A stretch of DNA of 15,010 nucleotides from JANXLS01 sp037129555 (GCA_037129555.1 JBAXUS010000153.1:1-15010); one strand, 5' to 3'; shown: positions 1 through 7,640, counted from the stretch's first letter. Made by a program: numbers and translations. The notes: generated from the letters alone by a model not told the origin.

Positions 1-1155
1 CATAATTTCATTAGCGAATAAACGATGCCTGTAGACTTCTTCAAGTTGGGCTTTGGGAATTCGGCGGATGAGGTTTACGATGAAATTGCCGGTGCCTGTG
101 CATGGGTCGATGATGCAAACGTCATCGCTCCAGAGTTTCTTGCCAAACTCCTTTTCGAGTACCTCGGCAACAGAGGCGCACATGAAATCGACTATCTCTT
201 GCGGCGTATAAACAATGCCCATCGTATCGGCAAGCTTAACGGAATACCCTTGGAAAAAGCGTTCATAGACCGTATTGAGAAAGTGCTGCTTGTCGGAGAA
301 ATCCGTCATCGTTCGCGCTGCGCGCTCGATGGCGACATAGAAACGATCCAGTTCCTTCAAATACGTTTTTCGATCAAAGGAACGGCTGGTCATCGCTAAC
401 ATGACCTTCTCAACTTCCGCCGCGATAATGTTGCGGCTCACAAATTCAGGGTTGTCAAATATTTCGCGAATGAGCCGTTCGGTCAGGATATGCTGTATGA
501 GCATTTCGTCGACAGCGGCTTGCGAGAGATTGGGGTTAAGACTGGTGCGGCAGAGTTCAAAAAAATCCGCAAAAGCAGCTTTAAATGCTGGATTATCCTT
601 GTGGCTCATGTCGATCTTTTTGGCGAGACCTTCTGCTAAGTCCGGAACTTTGGTTTTGAACTCATCGATGGCGTCCTCGAACGCTTCGATTTCCGGTTCG
701 ATGTGCCGGAAAAATTCGACGACTATGTCCTCGAGCTTCGCCGGATCCCGCATATCTACTTTTAGAATGCGCAGTCCGTTTTGATAGAGAACGGCGAAGG
801 TGCTATCTTCGAAAAGAATATTGTTGAACGGGTATCCAGCCTTTCGTTTCTTTTCGATTTCCGCTTCAAGGTTGTCGGACGTATCCTTGGCTTCCCAATA
901 CCCGCGTACGAGATTCATTTTGTCTTTGAAGGTGCCGTCCGGCCTGATGATTTTCCCGTTTATTTTCTTCTCTTGCTCTGCGATAAGTGTCCAGCCAAAT
1001 TCGTTTCCAACAGAAGCAAGTAAACCATGAAATGCTGGCCGAATGCCCATTTCGTGCATGACAAGTTGGTGCGCGAATTCTTTCAGATCGGCGTAGTATT
1101 TTGCAATAAGCTTGGGTAAGCCTGACTTGCGCTTCTTTAGTAATTCGGCAGGCAT
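1..1155 (-). CDS. Restriction-modification enzyme, nuclease-methyltransferase fusion (type ISP / IIG-like), N-terminal part only
   Basis: The frame reads open from an ATG at 1155 to the window edge, giving 385 residues with no stop, so the gene continues beyond base 1. A GGAG sits 11 bases before the ATG. Residues about 80-125 hold a PD-(D/E)XK-like nuclease core (GYWEAKD, an ExK motif), with YPFNNILFED and AVLYQNG after it. Residues about 140-340 are a helical spacer. A TPQEIVDFM segment near 334 leads into methyltransferase motif I (DPCTGTGNF, near 365) and the FANEIM segment at the edge. This order matches single-chain enzymes that cleave and N6-adenine-methylate DNA. No helicase block lies between nuclease and methyltransferase, so type IIG-like is as likely as type ISP. 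The target-recognition part lies outside the window. Family is fairly sure; exact type is not. Confidence 0.82.
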   Translation of the reverse strand, partial: MPAELLKKRKSGLPKLIAKYYADLKEFAHQLVMHEMGIRPAFHGLLASVGNEFGWTLIAEQEKKINGKIIRPDGTFKDKMNLVRGYWEAKDTSDNLEAEIEKKRKAGYPFNNILFEDSTFAVLYQNGLRILKVDMRDPAKLEDIVVEFFRHIEPEIEAFEDAIDEFKTKVPDLAEGLAKKIDMSHKDNPAFKAAFADFFELCRTSLNPNLSQAAVDEMLIQHILTERLIREIFDNPEFVSRNIIAAEVEKVMLAMTSRSFDRKTYLKELDRFYVAIERAARTMTDFSDKQHFLNTVYERFFQGYSVKLADTMGIVYTPQEIVDFMCASVAEVLEKEFGKKLWSDDVCIIDPCTGTGNFIVNLIRRIPKAQLEEVYRHRLFANEIM

Positions 1156-1202
1156 TGTAATGTCTTCTCCACATCGGATCAATCCGGGGACAGGCAACAT
1201 TT

Positions 1203-1233
1203 CGGGCCTCTTCCGTCATCCGAAAGAGGCCCG
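1203..1233 (-). terminator. Hairpin terminator candidate downstream of htpG
   Basis: CGGGCCTCTT (1203-1212) pairs perfectly with AAGAGGCCCG (1224-1233), a 10-bp stem that can extend by G-U pairing on the minus strand. It begins 11 bases after the htpG stop codon. No T-run follows on the minus strand, so it may be a weak terminator or an RNA 3'-end stabiliser. Confidence 0.6.
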
Positions 1234-1244
1234 CTTGGATTCGT

Positions 1245-3113
1245 TTAGTTCTTTGCGTCCTTCGCTAGCAGTTCATTGATGCGTTTGGCGAAGGCGATGG
1301 AGTCTTTGATTTTTGAGCCTTCGGCGATCAGTGCCTGATCGTAAAGGATTCGGCCGTAGGTTTCGATTCGTGCGTCCGTGGCGTCTTTGGTGAAGACGGA
1401 TTGGAGGGCTTCGATGGCGGGGTGGTCCGGGTTGAGTTCCAGGACGCGTTTGGATTCCGGCGCGTCGGCTCGGCCCATGCGCTTCATCAGGCGTTCCATG
1501 TGGGAACTCATGTCGCCGTCGTCGGCCACGAGGCACGCGGCGCTGTCTTTCAAGCGGGTGCTGAGGCGCACTTCTTTCACGTCGGCGATGCGCGTTTTCA
1601 ACACGTCGAGCAGGCTCTTGTACTTTTCTTTTTTCTGCTCGTCCACGTTGACTGTCGGCGCGCCTTTGTCGGCGGCCTTGAGCTTCTTGCCTTTGTATTC
1701 GCCGAGCGCTTCGACGCCGAATTCGTCGATCGGTTCGGTCATCAACAGCACTTCGCGGCCCTGAGCCTTCAGCGCTTCGATGTGCGGGGATTGTTCGATC
1801 AACTCGCGACTTTCGCCGATTAGGTAGTAGATTTCTTCTTGGCCTTCCGTCATGCCTTCGACGTATTTGGCAAGCGAAATCAGTTTACCGGGTTCGGTCT
1901 TGGTCGATTCATACAGGAGCAGGTCGGCGATCTTTTCGCGGTTGCCCCAATCGCTGCTTATGCCCTCTTTGAGGACCACGCCGAGTTCCTTGTAGAAGCC
2001 GGTATAGACATCGATTTCTTTGTTCTTCATCTCGTCGAGCGTCGAGAGAACTTTATTGGTCAGATTCGTCTTGATTTTTTCGAGCAGCGGACTGTCTTGC
2101 AGGATTTCGCGCGAGACGTTCAGCGGCAATTCGGCGGCATCCACCACACCTTTGACGAAGCGCAAATACGGCGGCAACAGCTTCTCACAATTGTCCATGA
2201 TCAGGACGCGGCGGATGTAGAGGGACAGGCCGCGCTTGGCTTCGGCCCACATAAAATCCATCGGGCGCTTGGCCGGAATGTAGAGCAGCGCTTTGAATTC
2301 GATGATGCCTTCGGGGCTGTATTGGATCGTCTTCGCCGGGGCTTCGAAATCGTGCGAGAGGTGCTTGTAGAATTCGGTGTGTTCTTCTGCAGTCACTTCC
2401 GATTTACGCTTCAACCAGATCGCTTTTTGGGAGTTAATCGTCTCTTCGACGATCTGCCGATCTTCCTCTTTTTCGCCGGTCTTTTGGACATCCATCGTGA
2501 TCGGATGTTCGACGTAATCGGAGTACTTTTTGACGACCTCTCGGAGCGTCCATTCTTCGATGAATTCTCTGCTGTCCGCTTTCAGATGGAGCGTGATGTC
2601 GGTCCCCCGCCCTGCGCGTTCGGCGTCTTCGATGGTAAATTCGCCTTCACCGTTCGAGGTCCATTTCGAAGCGGGTTTGCCGGCTGCTTTGGAGACGACG
2701 GAGACAGTGTCAGCGGCCATGAAGGACGAGTAGAAGCCGACGCCGAATTGGCCGATCAAGTCGGGGCGGTCTTTCGCGTCGGCATTTTTCAGAGCTTCGA
2801 TGAAGGCTTTCGTGCCGGACTTGGCGACGGTGCCGAGGTTCTCGACGAGTTCTTCACGCGTCATGCCGATGCCGTTGTCGGAGATCGTCAACGTGCCGGC
2901 TTCTTTGTTCGGAATGAGTTTGATTTTCCAGTTTGAATCGCCTTCGATCAGGTCGTGATTCGTCAGGGACTCGAAGCGGACTTTGTCGATGGCGTCGCTG
3001 GCATTGCTGACCAATTCGCGGAGGAAAATGTCCTTGTGCGAATACAGCGAGTGGACAATGATGTGGAGGATTTGCTTGAGTTCTGTCTTGAATTGCAACG
3101 TCTCTGCGCTCAC
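1245..3113 (-). CDS. htpG: Hsp90-family molecular chaperone HtpG
   Basis: This 622-residue protein matches bacterial Hsp90 over its whole length. It is a cytosolic ATP-dependent dimer that remodels client proteins under stress. The N-terminal GHKL ATPase domain (about 1-220) shows ELVSNASDAIDK, then SDNGIGMTREEL, then GQFGVGFYSSF, which are the family's nucleotide-binding signatures. The middle domain (about 235-500) holds LYIRRVLIMDNCEKLLPPYL and PLNVSREILQ. The C-terminal dimerisation part (about 510-622) ends without the MEEVD tail of eukaryotic cytosolic Hsp90, as expected in bacteria. The start is GTG at 3113, with AAAGGAG eight bases upstream. The gene lies between a stress-type membrane protein and a restriction enzyme on the same strand. 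A hairpin just before its ribosome binding site may regulate it. Identity is secure. Confidence 0.98.
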   Translation of the reverse strand: MSAETLQFKTELKQILHIIVHSLYSHKDIFLRELVSNASDAIDKVRFESLTNHDLIEGDSNWKIKLIPNKEAGTLTISDNGIGMTREELVENLGTVAKSGTKAFIEALKNADAKDRPDLIGQFGVGFYSSFMAADTVSVVSKAAGKPASKWTSNGEGEFTIEDAERAGRGTDITLHLKADSREFIEEWTLREVVKKYSDYVEHPITMDVQKTGEKEEDRQIVEETINSQKAIWLKRKSEVTAEEHTEFYKHLSHDFEAPAKTIQYSPEGIIEFKALLYIPAKRPMDFMWAEAKRGLSLYIRRVLIMDNCEKLLPPYLRFVKGVVDAAELPLNVSREILQDSPLLEKIKTNLTNKVLSTLDEMKNKEIDVYTGFYKELGVVLKEGISSDWGNREKIADLLLYESTKTEPGKLISLAKYVEGMTEGQEEIYYLIGESRELIEQSPHIEALKAQGREVLLMTEPIDEFGVEALGEYKGKKLKAADKGAPTVNVDEQKKEKYKSLLDVLKTRIADVKEVRLSTRLKDSAACLVADDGDMSSHMERLMKRMGRADAPESKRVLELNPDHPAIEALQSVFTKDATDARIETYGRILYDQALIAEGSKIKDSIAFAKRINELLAKDAKN

Positions 3114-3141
3114 TGAAAATACTCCTTTAAAAAACAGACGC

Positions 3142-3162
3142 GGACGGGCCGACTGCCCGTCC
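3142..3162 (-). promoter_or_regulatory. Leader hairpin just upstream of htpG (attenuator-like)
   Basis: GGACGGGC (3142-3149) and GCCCGTCC (3155-3162) form a perfect 8-bp GC-rich stem with a 5-base loop. On the minus strand six T residues follow (3134-3129), seven bases after the stem, and the htpG ribosome binding site comes directly after. The layout resembles a Rho-independent terminator. Only about 16 bases separate the T-run from the htpG start, so a promoter downstream of it is unlikely, and the hairpin is probably inside the htpG leader. It could be an imperfect terminator for the preceding small gene, an attenuator, or a thermosensing structure. The sequence does not decide between these. 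Confidence 0.5.
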
Positions 3163-3186
3163 AGGCAAGTTGAGTGTTGTAATTAT

Positions 3187-3208
3187 TTCGCTCAATATTT
3201 CAAGCGAA
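3187..3208. promoter_or_regulatory. Inverted repeat in the glsB-like/htpG gap, candidate operator
   Basis: TTCGCT (3187-3192) and AGCGAA (3203-3208) are perfect 6-base inverted arms separated by 10 AT-rich bases. The repeat lies 74-95 bases upstream of the htpG start, where a promoter would be expected. The minus strand contains CTTGAAA here, which resembles a heat-shock -35 box, but no matching -10 was found. It could also be a weak 3' hairpin of the preceding gene. Confidence 0.3.
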
Positions 3209-3221
3209 GCCGGACTCTCAA

Positions 3222-3476
3222 TCAGCTTTTTGGTTCACCGAATATCATGCGATAGATGATCAAAATCAGAAGCGCTCCGGCAATCGCGCCGCCCCATTGG
3301 CCCAATACACCGATCTGCGGAAGATACGTCCGGGCGAGCCAGCCGGTCAGGACAGAGCCGCCGATGCCGAGCAAAATCGTGATGATGCAGCCGCCGGGAT
3401 CGCGTCCTGGCATCAGGAATTTTGCGATGACTCCGACGATGAAACCGAAGATGATCTGGCCGATGAAATGAGACAT
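3222..3476 (-). CDS. GlsB/YeaQ/YmgE-family stress-response membrane protein
   Basis: This 84-residue protein consists of three hydrophobic segments (about 4-20, 29-46 and 57-78). It carries the family's GxIxGxIAKFLMPGRDPGGC-type loop between the first two and ends with a short charged tail (FGEPKS). The family, also called transglycosylase-associated proteins, is found in inner membranes and is often induced by stress; its biochemical role is unknown. The start is ATG at 3476 with AAGGAG about eight bases upstream. The length is normal for the family. It lies 82 bases downstream of the RNA methyltransferase gene and 108 bases upstream of htpG, all on the same strand, so partial co-transcription with htpG is possible. 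Confidence 0.9.
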   Translation of the reverse strand: MSHFIGQIIFGFIVGVIAKFLMPGRDPGGCIITILLGIGGSVLTGWLARTYLPQIGVLGQWGGAIAGALLILIIYRMIFGEPKS

Positions 3477-3528
3477 GCGGTCAACTCCTTAACGAGATTG
3501 AACTGCGGTAACTGCCTCCATCTTACAG

Positions 3529-3548
3529 GACGCAGCATCGGGTGCGTC
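3529..3548 (-). terminator. Weak hairpin after the SpoU-family methyltransferase gene
   Basis: GACGCA (3529-3534) pairs with TGCGTC (3543-3548) across an 8-base loop, ten bases past the methyltransferase stop codon on the minus strand. There is no T-run after it, so this is a tentative terminator or a spacer hairpin. Confidence 0.3.
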
Positions 3549-3557
3549 ATTCAAATT

Positions 3558-4370
3558 TTACATCGCCTGAAACAAGAGAATGCTGGCGGCGACGGCGGCG
3601 TTGAGGCTTTCAGCATCGCCCTTCATCGGGATCGTTACTTTTTCGCGGCATGCAGCTTCGATCTCGGGCGGCAAACCGACACCTTCGCTGCCGATGCAGA
3701 GGGTCAGCGGGCGGTTGATCCAGTCGAAGGCTTTGAACGGCTTGCCTTCGTGCGCGGATGTCGCGACCAAGCGGGCTTTGGCGGACTGCATCGCTTTCAA
3801 GAACGCGTCGGATTTCATGCGCAGAATCGGGAGGCTGAGCAATCCAGCTGCGGTCGCTCGAACGACTTTGGCGTTGAACGGATCGGCAGAACCTTCGAGC
3901 ACGATCAGGCCTGCGGCTCCGGCGGCTTCGCATGAGCGGATCAACGTCCCGAGATTGCCGGGGTCTTGAACGCCACATGCGGCGACGAGCAGAACGTCCT
4001 TTTTCTTGAGTACCTCTTCGAGCGTCCATTCGGGCGTCCGAACGACTGCGGCAATGCCCTGGGGCGCCATGACGTCGGCGATTTTTTTGTAGACATCTTT
4101 GCTGACGCGAACAAGCGGAACGTTCTTCGCGCGGGCTTTGGCGATGAGGCTGAGATCGTCGCCGAGAATGTGATCGGAGAAAATCAGTTCGAGCACCTTC
4201 ACGTGATTCAGCGAAAGTGCGGCTTCAATGGAACGGCGGCCTTCGAGAAAAAAGCATTGCTTCTCGCGGCGGAGATTTCCGTCCGAGCGCAAATCAACGT
4301 ATTCTTTGACGCGGGGATTCTGGGGCGACGACAACATCGGCAAGTCAGAGATCGAAAAATCAGAGGGCAT
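3558..4370 (-). CDS. SpoU/TrmH-family RNA 2'-O-ribose methyltransferase
   Basis: This is a SAM-dependent SPOUT enzyme predicted to methylate a ribose 2'-OH in rRNA or tRNA. From the ATG at 4370 it is 270 residues. The N-terminal substrate-binding part (about 12-97) contains SSPQNPRVKEY and FFLEGRR, typical of RlmB/TrmH relatives. The knotted catalytic domain shows all three motifs: motif 1 GVQDPGNLGTLIRSCEAAGA (about 133-152), motif 2 CIGSEGVGLPPEI (about 225-237) and motif 3 IPMKGDAESLNAAVAASILL (about 247-266). The start is uncertain. A TTG at 4409 adds 13 residues with no better ribosome binding site, and an ATG at 4337 would still keep the SSPQNPR region. The RNA target cannot be read from the sequence; RlmB-like 23S rRNA modification is one possibility. 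It is separated from its neighbours and probably transcribed alone. Confidence 0.92.
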   Translation of the reverse strand: MPSDFSISDLPMLSSPQNPRVKEYVDLRSDGNLRREKQCFFLEGRRSIEAALSLNHVKVLELIFSDHILGDDLSLIAKARAKNVPLVRVSKDVYKKIADVMAPQGIAAVVRTPEWTLEEVLKKKDVLLVAACGVQDPGNLGTLIRSCEAAGAAGLIVLEGSADPFNAKVVRATAAGLLSLPILRMKSDAFLKAMQSAKARLVATSAHEGKPFKAFDWINRPLTLCIGSEGVGLPPEIEAACREKVTIPMKGDAESLNAAVAASILLFQAM

Positions 4371-4435
4371 GAAACTCAACTTTCTTACGGGCAAATGGAA
4401 CGAGGCCAAAATCGTATTGTACCGCGAAATGAGGG

Positions 4436-4486
4436 AACGGCGAACGGCTTTTTTTAACCGCGAATTTACGCGAATATACGCGAAAA
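4436..4486 (+). repeat. Dispersed repeat with 10-bp periodicity, copy 1
   Basis: The copy opens with AACGGCGAACGGC (4436-4448) and a T-run, then has three 10-base steps built on ACGCGAAT: CGCGAATTTA (4459-4468), CGCGAATATA (4469-4478), CGCGAAAA (4479-4486). AACGGCAACGGC follows at 4485-4496. The same leader and the same periodic core occur in reverse orientation at 9581-9640. Two copies in opposite orientation in non-coding gaps point to a genome-dispersed intergenic repeat. No transposase is associated. Confidence 0.65.
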
Positions 4487-4561
4487 CGGCAACGGCTTGA
4501 GGAAAGGATTTTGATGTATGGGGGAATTGCTTGGATCAATTTGTGCGCATTCTATTGAATT

Positions 4562-4591
4562 TTGACCGTACTCCCGCTATGACTTCATACT
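4562..4591 (+). promoter_or_regulatory. Sigma70-like promoter for the MFS-acyltransferase gene
   Basis: TTGACC at 4562-4567 and CATACT at 4586-4591 are separated by 18 bases. The -10 box ends 36 bases before the start codon at 4628. The -35 box is identical to that of the tRNA-Glu promoter in this window. The -10 box is only a moderate match. Confidence 0.45.
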
Positions 4592-4627
4592 CTGTCCTAA
4601 ACAATTTTCTTTTTCTGACGAGACACC

Positions 4628-6736
4628 ATGGCTGAAAATTCTGACGCCGGTCGCCAACCGCTGCACGATGCTGAAGCGCAAACTGCGCGTAACGTGTTTG
4701 CTTATCCTGACTATGTCAAGCTGCTGTCAGGGTCATTGCTGGGGGCGCTGGGGGATCGGTTTTATCAGGGGCTAATGATCGCCACTGCGAACACTATTTT
4801 TCAGGGTCAGACGGAAGAATTAAAGGAACTTGGCAGTCGCCAGAATCTGCGTGTGCAGATTTTTTCGATTCTGCCAATGCTGATTTTGTACGCGCTTATT
4901 GGGTCGTGGGTCGATTCGTGCGACCGGCGGCGGTTGTTGAAATGGATTGAAGGTATCAAGGTCGTCGTCGTGTTGGGATTCGTTTGGTTGCTGCGCGATT
5001 TGCCGGGGCTGCGAGAATTGGGTTCCGTCGGAACCATTCCGGCTGAGTGGAATTATGGGCTGGCACTGGTCGTTTTATTGAACGCGATTACGGTGCCGTT
5101 CAGTCCGGCGCGTGCGTCGATTGTGCCGGACGTGCTGCCTGAAGAACGGCGTTCGCTGGGCGCGAGTTTGATTGCGACGGCGGGGCTGGTGAGCTATTTA
5201 ATCGGCGGATTGGCTGGGATGAAATTGGCTCGCGTGGAATCGCTGGGGCCGGTGAAAATGGCGTTTGCTGCGGCAGGATTGTTCCTGATGTCATCGCTTA
5301 TTTTCCGCTTTCTTCCAAACAACGTGACCGTTCCGAATAACCAGAAAAAGGGTGACGGGACGGGGCCGGCACCGACGAAAATGTCGTTCGGCGAGTATAT
5401 GGCCGAGCAATACGACGGCTTCACATACTGCATGAAGCATCCCAGCATTCTCGGACTGATTTTCTTCGAGACGGTCTTCTGGACAATTGCGGCGATGGTG
5501 CTCGTTTTCATCAATTATTATGCGAATCACGTGCTGAAATTGACGGGCGGCGACATCACGTCGTTCACGTCAAACGGGCTGGGATTGGCGGGGCTGGGGA
5601 TTGTTGCTGGGGCGATTGGCGCTGGGAAAACGCAACGGAGCGTCAGTCCGATTTTCGCGTACACGCCTGCGTTTTTGCTTGTCGGGATCGGGATGCTCGG
5701 CTTTGGATTTGCTCCGTCGAGCGTGGTTGAAAACGGTGTGACGATCACCTCGGCGTCGGGTTGGTTCTTTCCGTTTTTACTCATGATGGCGGTGGGCGGC
5801 GGGATGATGCTGGGGCGCGTGGACGCGGATATTTTATCGATTGCGGACGAGCGTTATCGCGGGCGGATATTCTCGCTGAAGGCCGTGGCGTTCGGAATCT
5901 GCACGCTCGCGACGACGTACCTCTTGAGCGAGCAGTTGACGCCGGAGCAAAAGGGCGCGGTGATCGCCATGTTACCCAGGGTCATTTTGTGGTCGCTGCC
6001 GTTTGTGTTCGTGTTCGCCTGGCTGGTCGATGCGGCGATTTGGAAGAACTATAATGACATTCCGGCTCCGAACCTGCTGATGCGGTTTCAGTTCTGGACA
6101 TGCAGTTTTATCGCGTGGTGTTTGATCAAAATCATGTTCCGTTACAGCACTGTTGGCGAGGAGAAAGTTCCGAAGACGGGAGCGGTGATTTTGGTGGCGA
6201 ATCATGGGAGTTTTCTCGATCCGCTTTTGTTGGGAGCGGGCTGTCCGCGCATGGTTCAGTACATGATGTATTCGTCGTATTATTCGTCGATCGCACATCC
6301 GATTTTCCGGTGGTTGAGTGCGATTCCGGTGGACGAAAAGAAGAACTTGCAGGCGCTGAAAACAGGCGTGGCGTCGTTGGAAAAAGGCGCGTGCATGGGG
6401 ATTTTTCCGGAGGGATTGGTCGCGTACGAAAAGAAGCTGTATCCACCTCAAGGCGGTGCGATGTTCCTGGCGCAGCGCTCGGGCGCGCTGGTGATTCCAG
6501 TGGCGTTGAAAGGCAATTGGGACGCGTTACCGCGCTATGCGAAGTTCCCGAAATTCAAGAAGATCACTGCGATTTACGGCGAGCCATTTAGAGTGCCGAA
6601 GACTGCGTCGAAGCAGGAAGTCGCGGAGTGTGCGAAGAAGATGATGGAGCAGATCGCCGGGATGTTGGGCGTCCCGCCGCCGGACATGTCGGACACGACC
6701 AAGCCGATTGACGTTGTTCCGCCGAAAAAGGCATAG
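4628..6736 (+). CDS. MFS transporter fused to PlsC-type acyltransferase (LplT-PlsC-like)
   Basis: This 702-residue membrane protein has two parts. Residues about 25-490 form a major-facilitator transporter with roughly a dozen hydrophobic segments and a hydrophilic central loop (about 230-262). Residues about 500-690 form a lysophospholipid/glycerolipid acyltransferase domain with the catalytic HX4D box (H526 to D531, in NHGSFLDP) and the substrate-binding FPEG box (593-596). In Escherichia coli LplT flips lysophospholipid inward and Aas re-acylates it; here transporter and acyltransferase share one chain. The acyl-ACP synthetase (AMP-binding) domain of Aas is absent and no such gene is in the window. 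Lysophospholipid salvage is therefore inferred, not shown. The start is ATG at 4628 with only a weak GAGAC-like ribosome binding site. It converges on the JAMM gene with 12 bases between stop codons. Confidence 0.9.
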   Translation: MAENSDAGRQPLHDAEAQTARNVFAYPDYVKLLSGSLLGALGDRFYQGLMIATANTIFQGQTEELKELGSRQNLRVQIFSILPMLILYALIGSWVDSCDRRRLLKWIEGIKVVVVLGFVWLLRDLPGLRELGSVGTIPAEWNYGLALVVLLNAITVPFSPARASIVPDVLPEERRSLGASLIATAGLVSYLIGGLAGMKLARVESLGPVKMAFAAAGLFLMSSLIFRFLPNNVTVPNNQKKGDGTGPAPTKMSFGEYMAEQYDGFTYCMKHPSILGLIFFETVFWTIAAMVLVFINYYANHVLKLTGGDITSFTSNGLGLAGLGIVAGAIGAGKTQRSVSPIFAYTPAFLLVGIGMLGFGFAPSSVVENGVTITSASGWFFPFLLMMAVGGGMMLGRVDADILSIADERYRGRIFSLKAVAFGICTLATTYLLSEQLTPEQKGAVIAMLPRVILWSLPFVFVFAWLVDAAIWKNYNDIPAPNLLMRFQFWTCSFIAWCLIKIMFRYSTVGEEKVPKTGAVILVANHGSFLDPLLLGAGCPRMVQYMMYSSYYSSIAHPIFRWLSAIPVDEKKNLQALKTGVASLEKGACMGIFPEGLVAYEKKLYPPQGGAMFLAQRSGALVIPVALKGNWDALPRYAKFPKFKKITAIYGEPFRVPKTASKQEVAECAKKMMEQIAGMLGVPPPDMSDTTKPIDVVPPKKA

Positions 6737-6748
6737 CATCGGGCGGCG

Positions 6749-7219
6749 TTACGTCGCACTGTAAAAAGCCAAGCCACCGTTCTCATCATCGCCGAGCGTC
6801 CAGTACGTTGCAGGCTCGGGAGTCCCAGCCATGACGGACGAGATCGCATAGACGTAGAACTCATGGGCGACGTCAAACAATCCCAGAGCCATCGCCAGAT
6901 CTGTTGACGACGGCCGCGCGATGGAATCAGGATGGCTGTGAAAAAAGCCGACGATACGCAATCCGTCTTTGTTCCCAATTAGACTCTGCTCCACCATCAT
7001 TAAATCGCGCGGATCAATCGCGTACCGATCTTCTCCGCGCACAGTTTCAGCGTTGCGCGTGCCTATTGCGCGGAGAATTTCAAGGCGGTTGTCTGGAGTC
7101 GATTTACCAATCAGGATGCCGCAGCCTTCGCACGGATACGCACGGGCGAGATGTTCGCGAAGAACGGGTTCGATGCCGGGATGAATCAGGAAAAGGGGCC
7201 GGGAATTTGAGGGCTTCAC
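6749..7219 (-). CDS. JAMM/MPN+ (Mov34/JAB) metallopeptidase domain protein
   Basis: This 156-residue protein is a single JAB-type domain. All predicted zinc-site residues are present: E31 in CEGCGILIG, then H94 and H96 in HSHPDSIARPSSTD, S104 and D107 (HxHPx6SxxD). Bacterial members cleave isopeptide bonds or remove C-terminal residues, often from ubiquitin-like sulfur carriers. No such carrier (ThiS/MoaD-like) and no cysteine synthase is visible here, so the substrate is unknown. It starts with GTG at 7219, whose GTGA overlaps the TGA stop of the upstream DUF151 gene, so translation is very probably coupled. There is no signal peptide or membrane segment, so it should be cytoplasmic. Confidence 0.92.
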   Translation of the reverse strand: MKPSNSRPLFLIHPGIEPVLREHLARAYPCEGCGILIGKSTPDNRLEILRAIGTRNAETVRGEDRYAIDPRDLMMVEQSLIGNKDGLRIVGFFHSHPDSIARPSSTDLAMALGLFDVAHEFYVYAISSVMAGTPEPATYWTLGDDENGGLAFYSAT

Positions 7220-7632
7220 AGGATTGTGACGTCAGGCTTTTTGGTGGTGCGTTCAAAGACGCATTCGGCGACAAAGATTGCGACGCCGCTTCGAACGGCG
7301 AGGGCGATTGCGTCGGATGGGCGCGCGTCGATTTCACGAATTTCGCCGTCTTGATTTATTTCGACTGACGCGTAATAGGTTTCGTCTCGGAGGTCATGAA
7401 TCAACACACGCGAAATGGCTCCGCCCATTTTCTCGATGATGTTCATGATCAAATCGTGCGTCAACGGGCGCGGAGCTGGCACGTCTTTGACTTTGCGCTC
7501 AATCGCGCGCGCTTCCGACGCCCCGATGAAAATCGGGAGTTGCCGGTCTCCGGCGGTTTCCTTCAGCACGATGACCTGCGTATCAACGCCGTCGGTCATG
7601 ATCACTTGAAATAATTGGACTTCATTTAGCAT
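7216..7632 (-). CDS. Bifunctional nuclease family (DUF151/BFN) protein
   Basis: From the ATG at 7632 this is a 138-residue protein of the DUF151 family. Diagnostic segments are LPIFIGASEARAI (about 31-43), APRPLTHDLI (about 52-61) and RPSDAIALAVRSGVAIFVAE (about 103-122). Characterised relatives were reported to have DNase and RNase activity in plants, and bacterial ones are single-domain proteins of about this length; activity here is not shown. The start is fixed by GGAG eight bases upstream (7641-7644). A longer frame back to TTG at 7749 would run over the tRNA promoter region and adds no family sequence. The stop codon overlaps the start of the JAMM peptidase gene by four bases, forming a two-gene unit. 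Confidence 0.92.
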   Translation of the reverse strand: MLNEVQLFQVIMTDGVDTQVIVLKETAGDRQLPIFIGASEARAIERKVKDVPAPRPLTHDLIMNIIEKMGGAISRVLIHDLRDETYYASVEINQDGEIREIDARPSDAIALAVRSGVAIFVAECVFERTTKKPDVTIL

Positions 7633-7640
7633 GGCATAGG

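Noticed and set aside
25..1030. Plus-strand frames at 25-399, 401-784 and 781-1023
   Set aside because: They are antisense to the restriction-modification gene, whose minus-strand frame is open throughout and carries nuclease and methyltransferase motifs.
1839..2936. A 365-residue plus-strand open frame opposite htpG
   Set aside because: It lies entirely antisense to the well-conserved HtpG coding sequence and has no recognisable domain; its composition (Phe, Asp and Arg rich) is typical of an antisense shadow.
3170..3192. Possible CIRCE heat-shock operator upstream of htpG (TTGAGTG and CGCTCAA)
   Set aside because: The half-sites are in the wrong orientation for CIRCE (CACTC-N9-GAGTG), the spacing is 12 and one position mismatches.
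3190..3208. Sigma32-type promoter (CTTGAAA on the minus strand)
   Set aside because: No CCCCAT-like -10 box occurs at the right distance downstream.
4371..4409. TTG start at 4409 for the SpoU-family gene
   Set aside because: It has no clear ribosome binding site and the added residues precede the conserved N terminus; the ATG at 4370 is preferred, with moderate certainty.
4459..4486. Short direct repeats considered as a CRISPR array
   Set aside because: Units are 10 bases without spacers and no cas gene is present.
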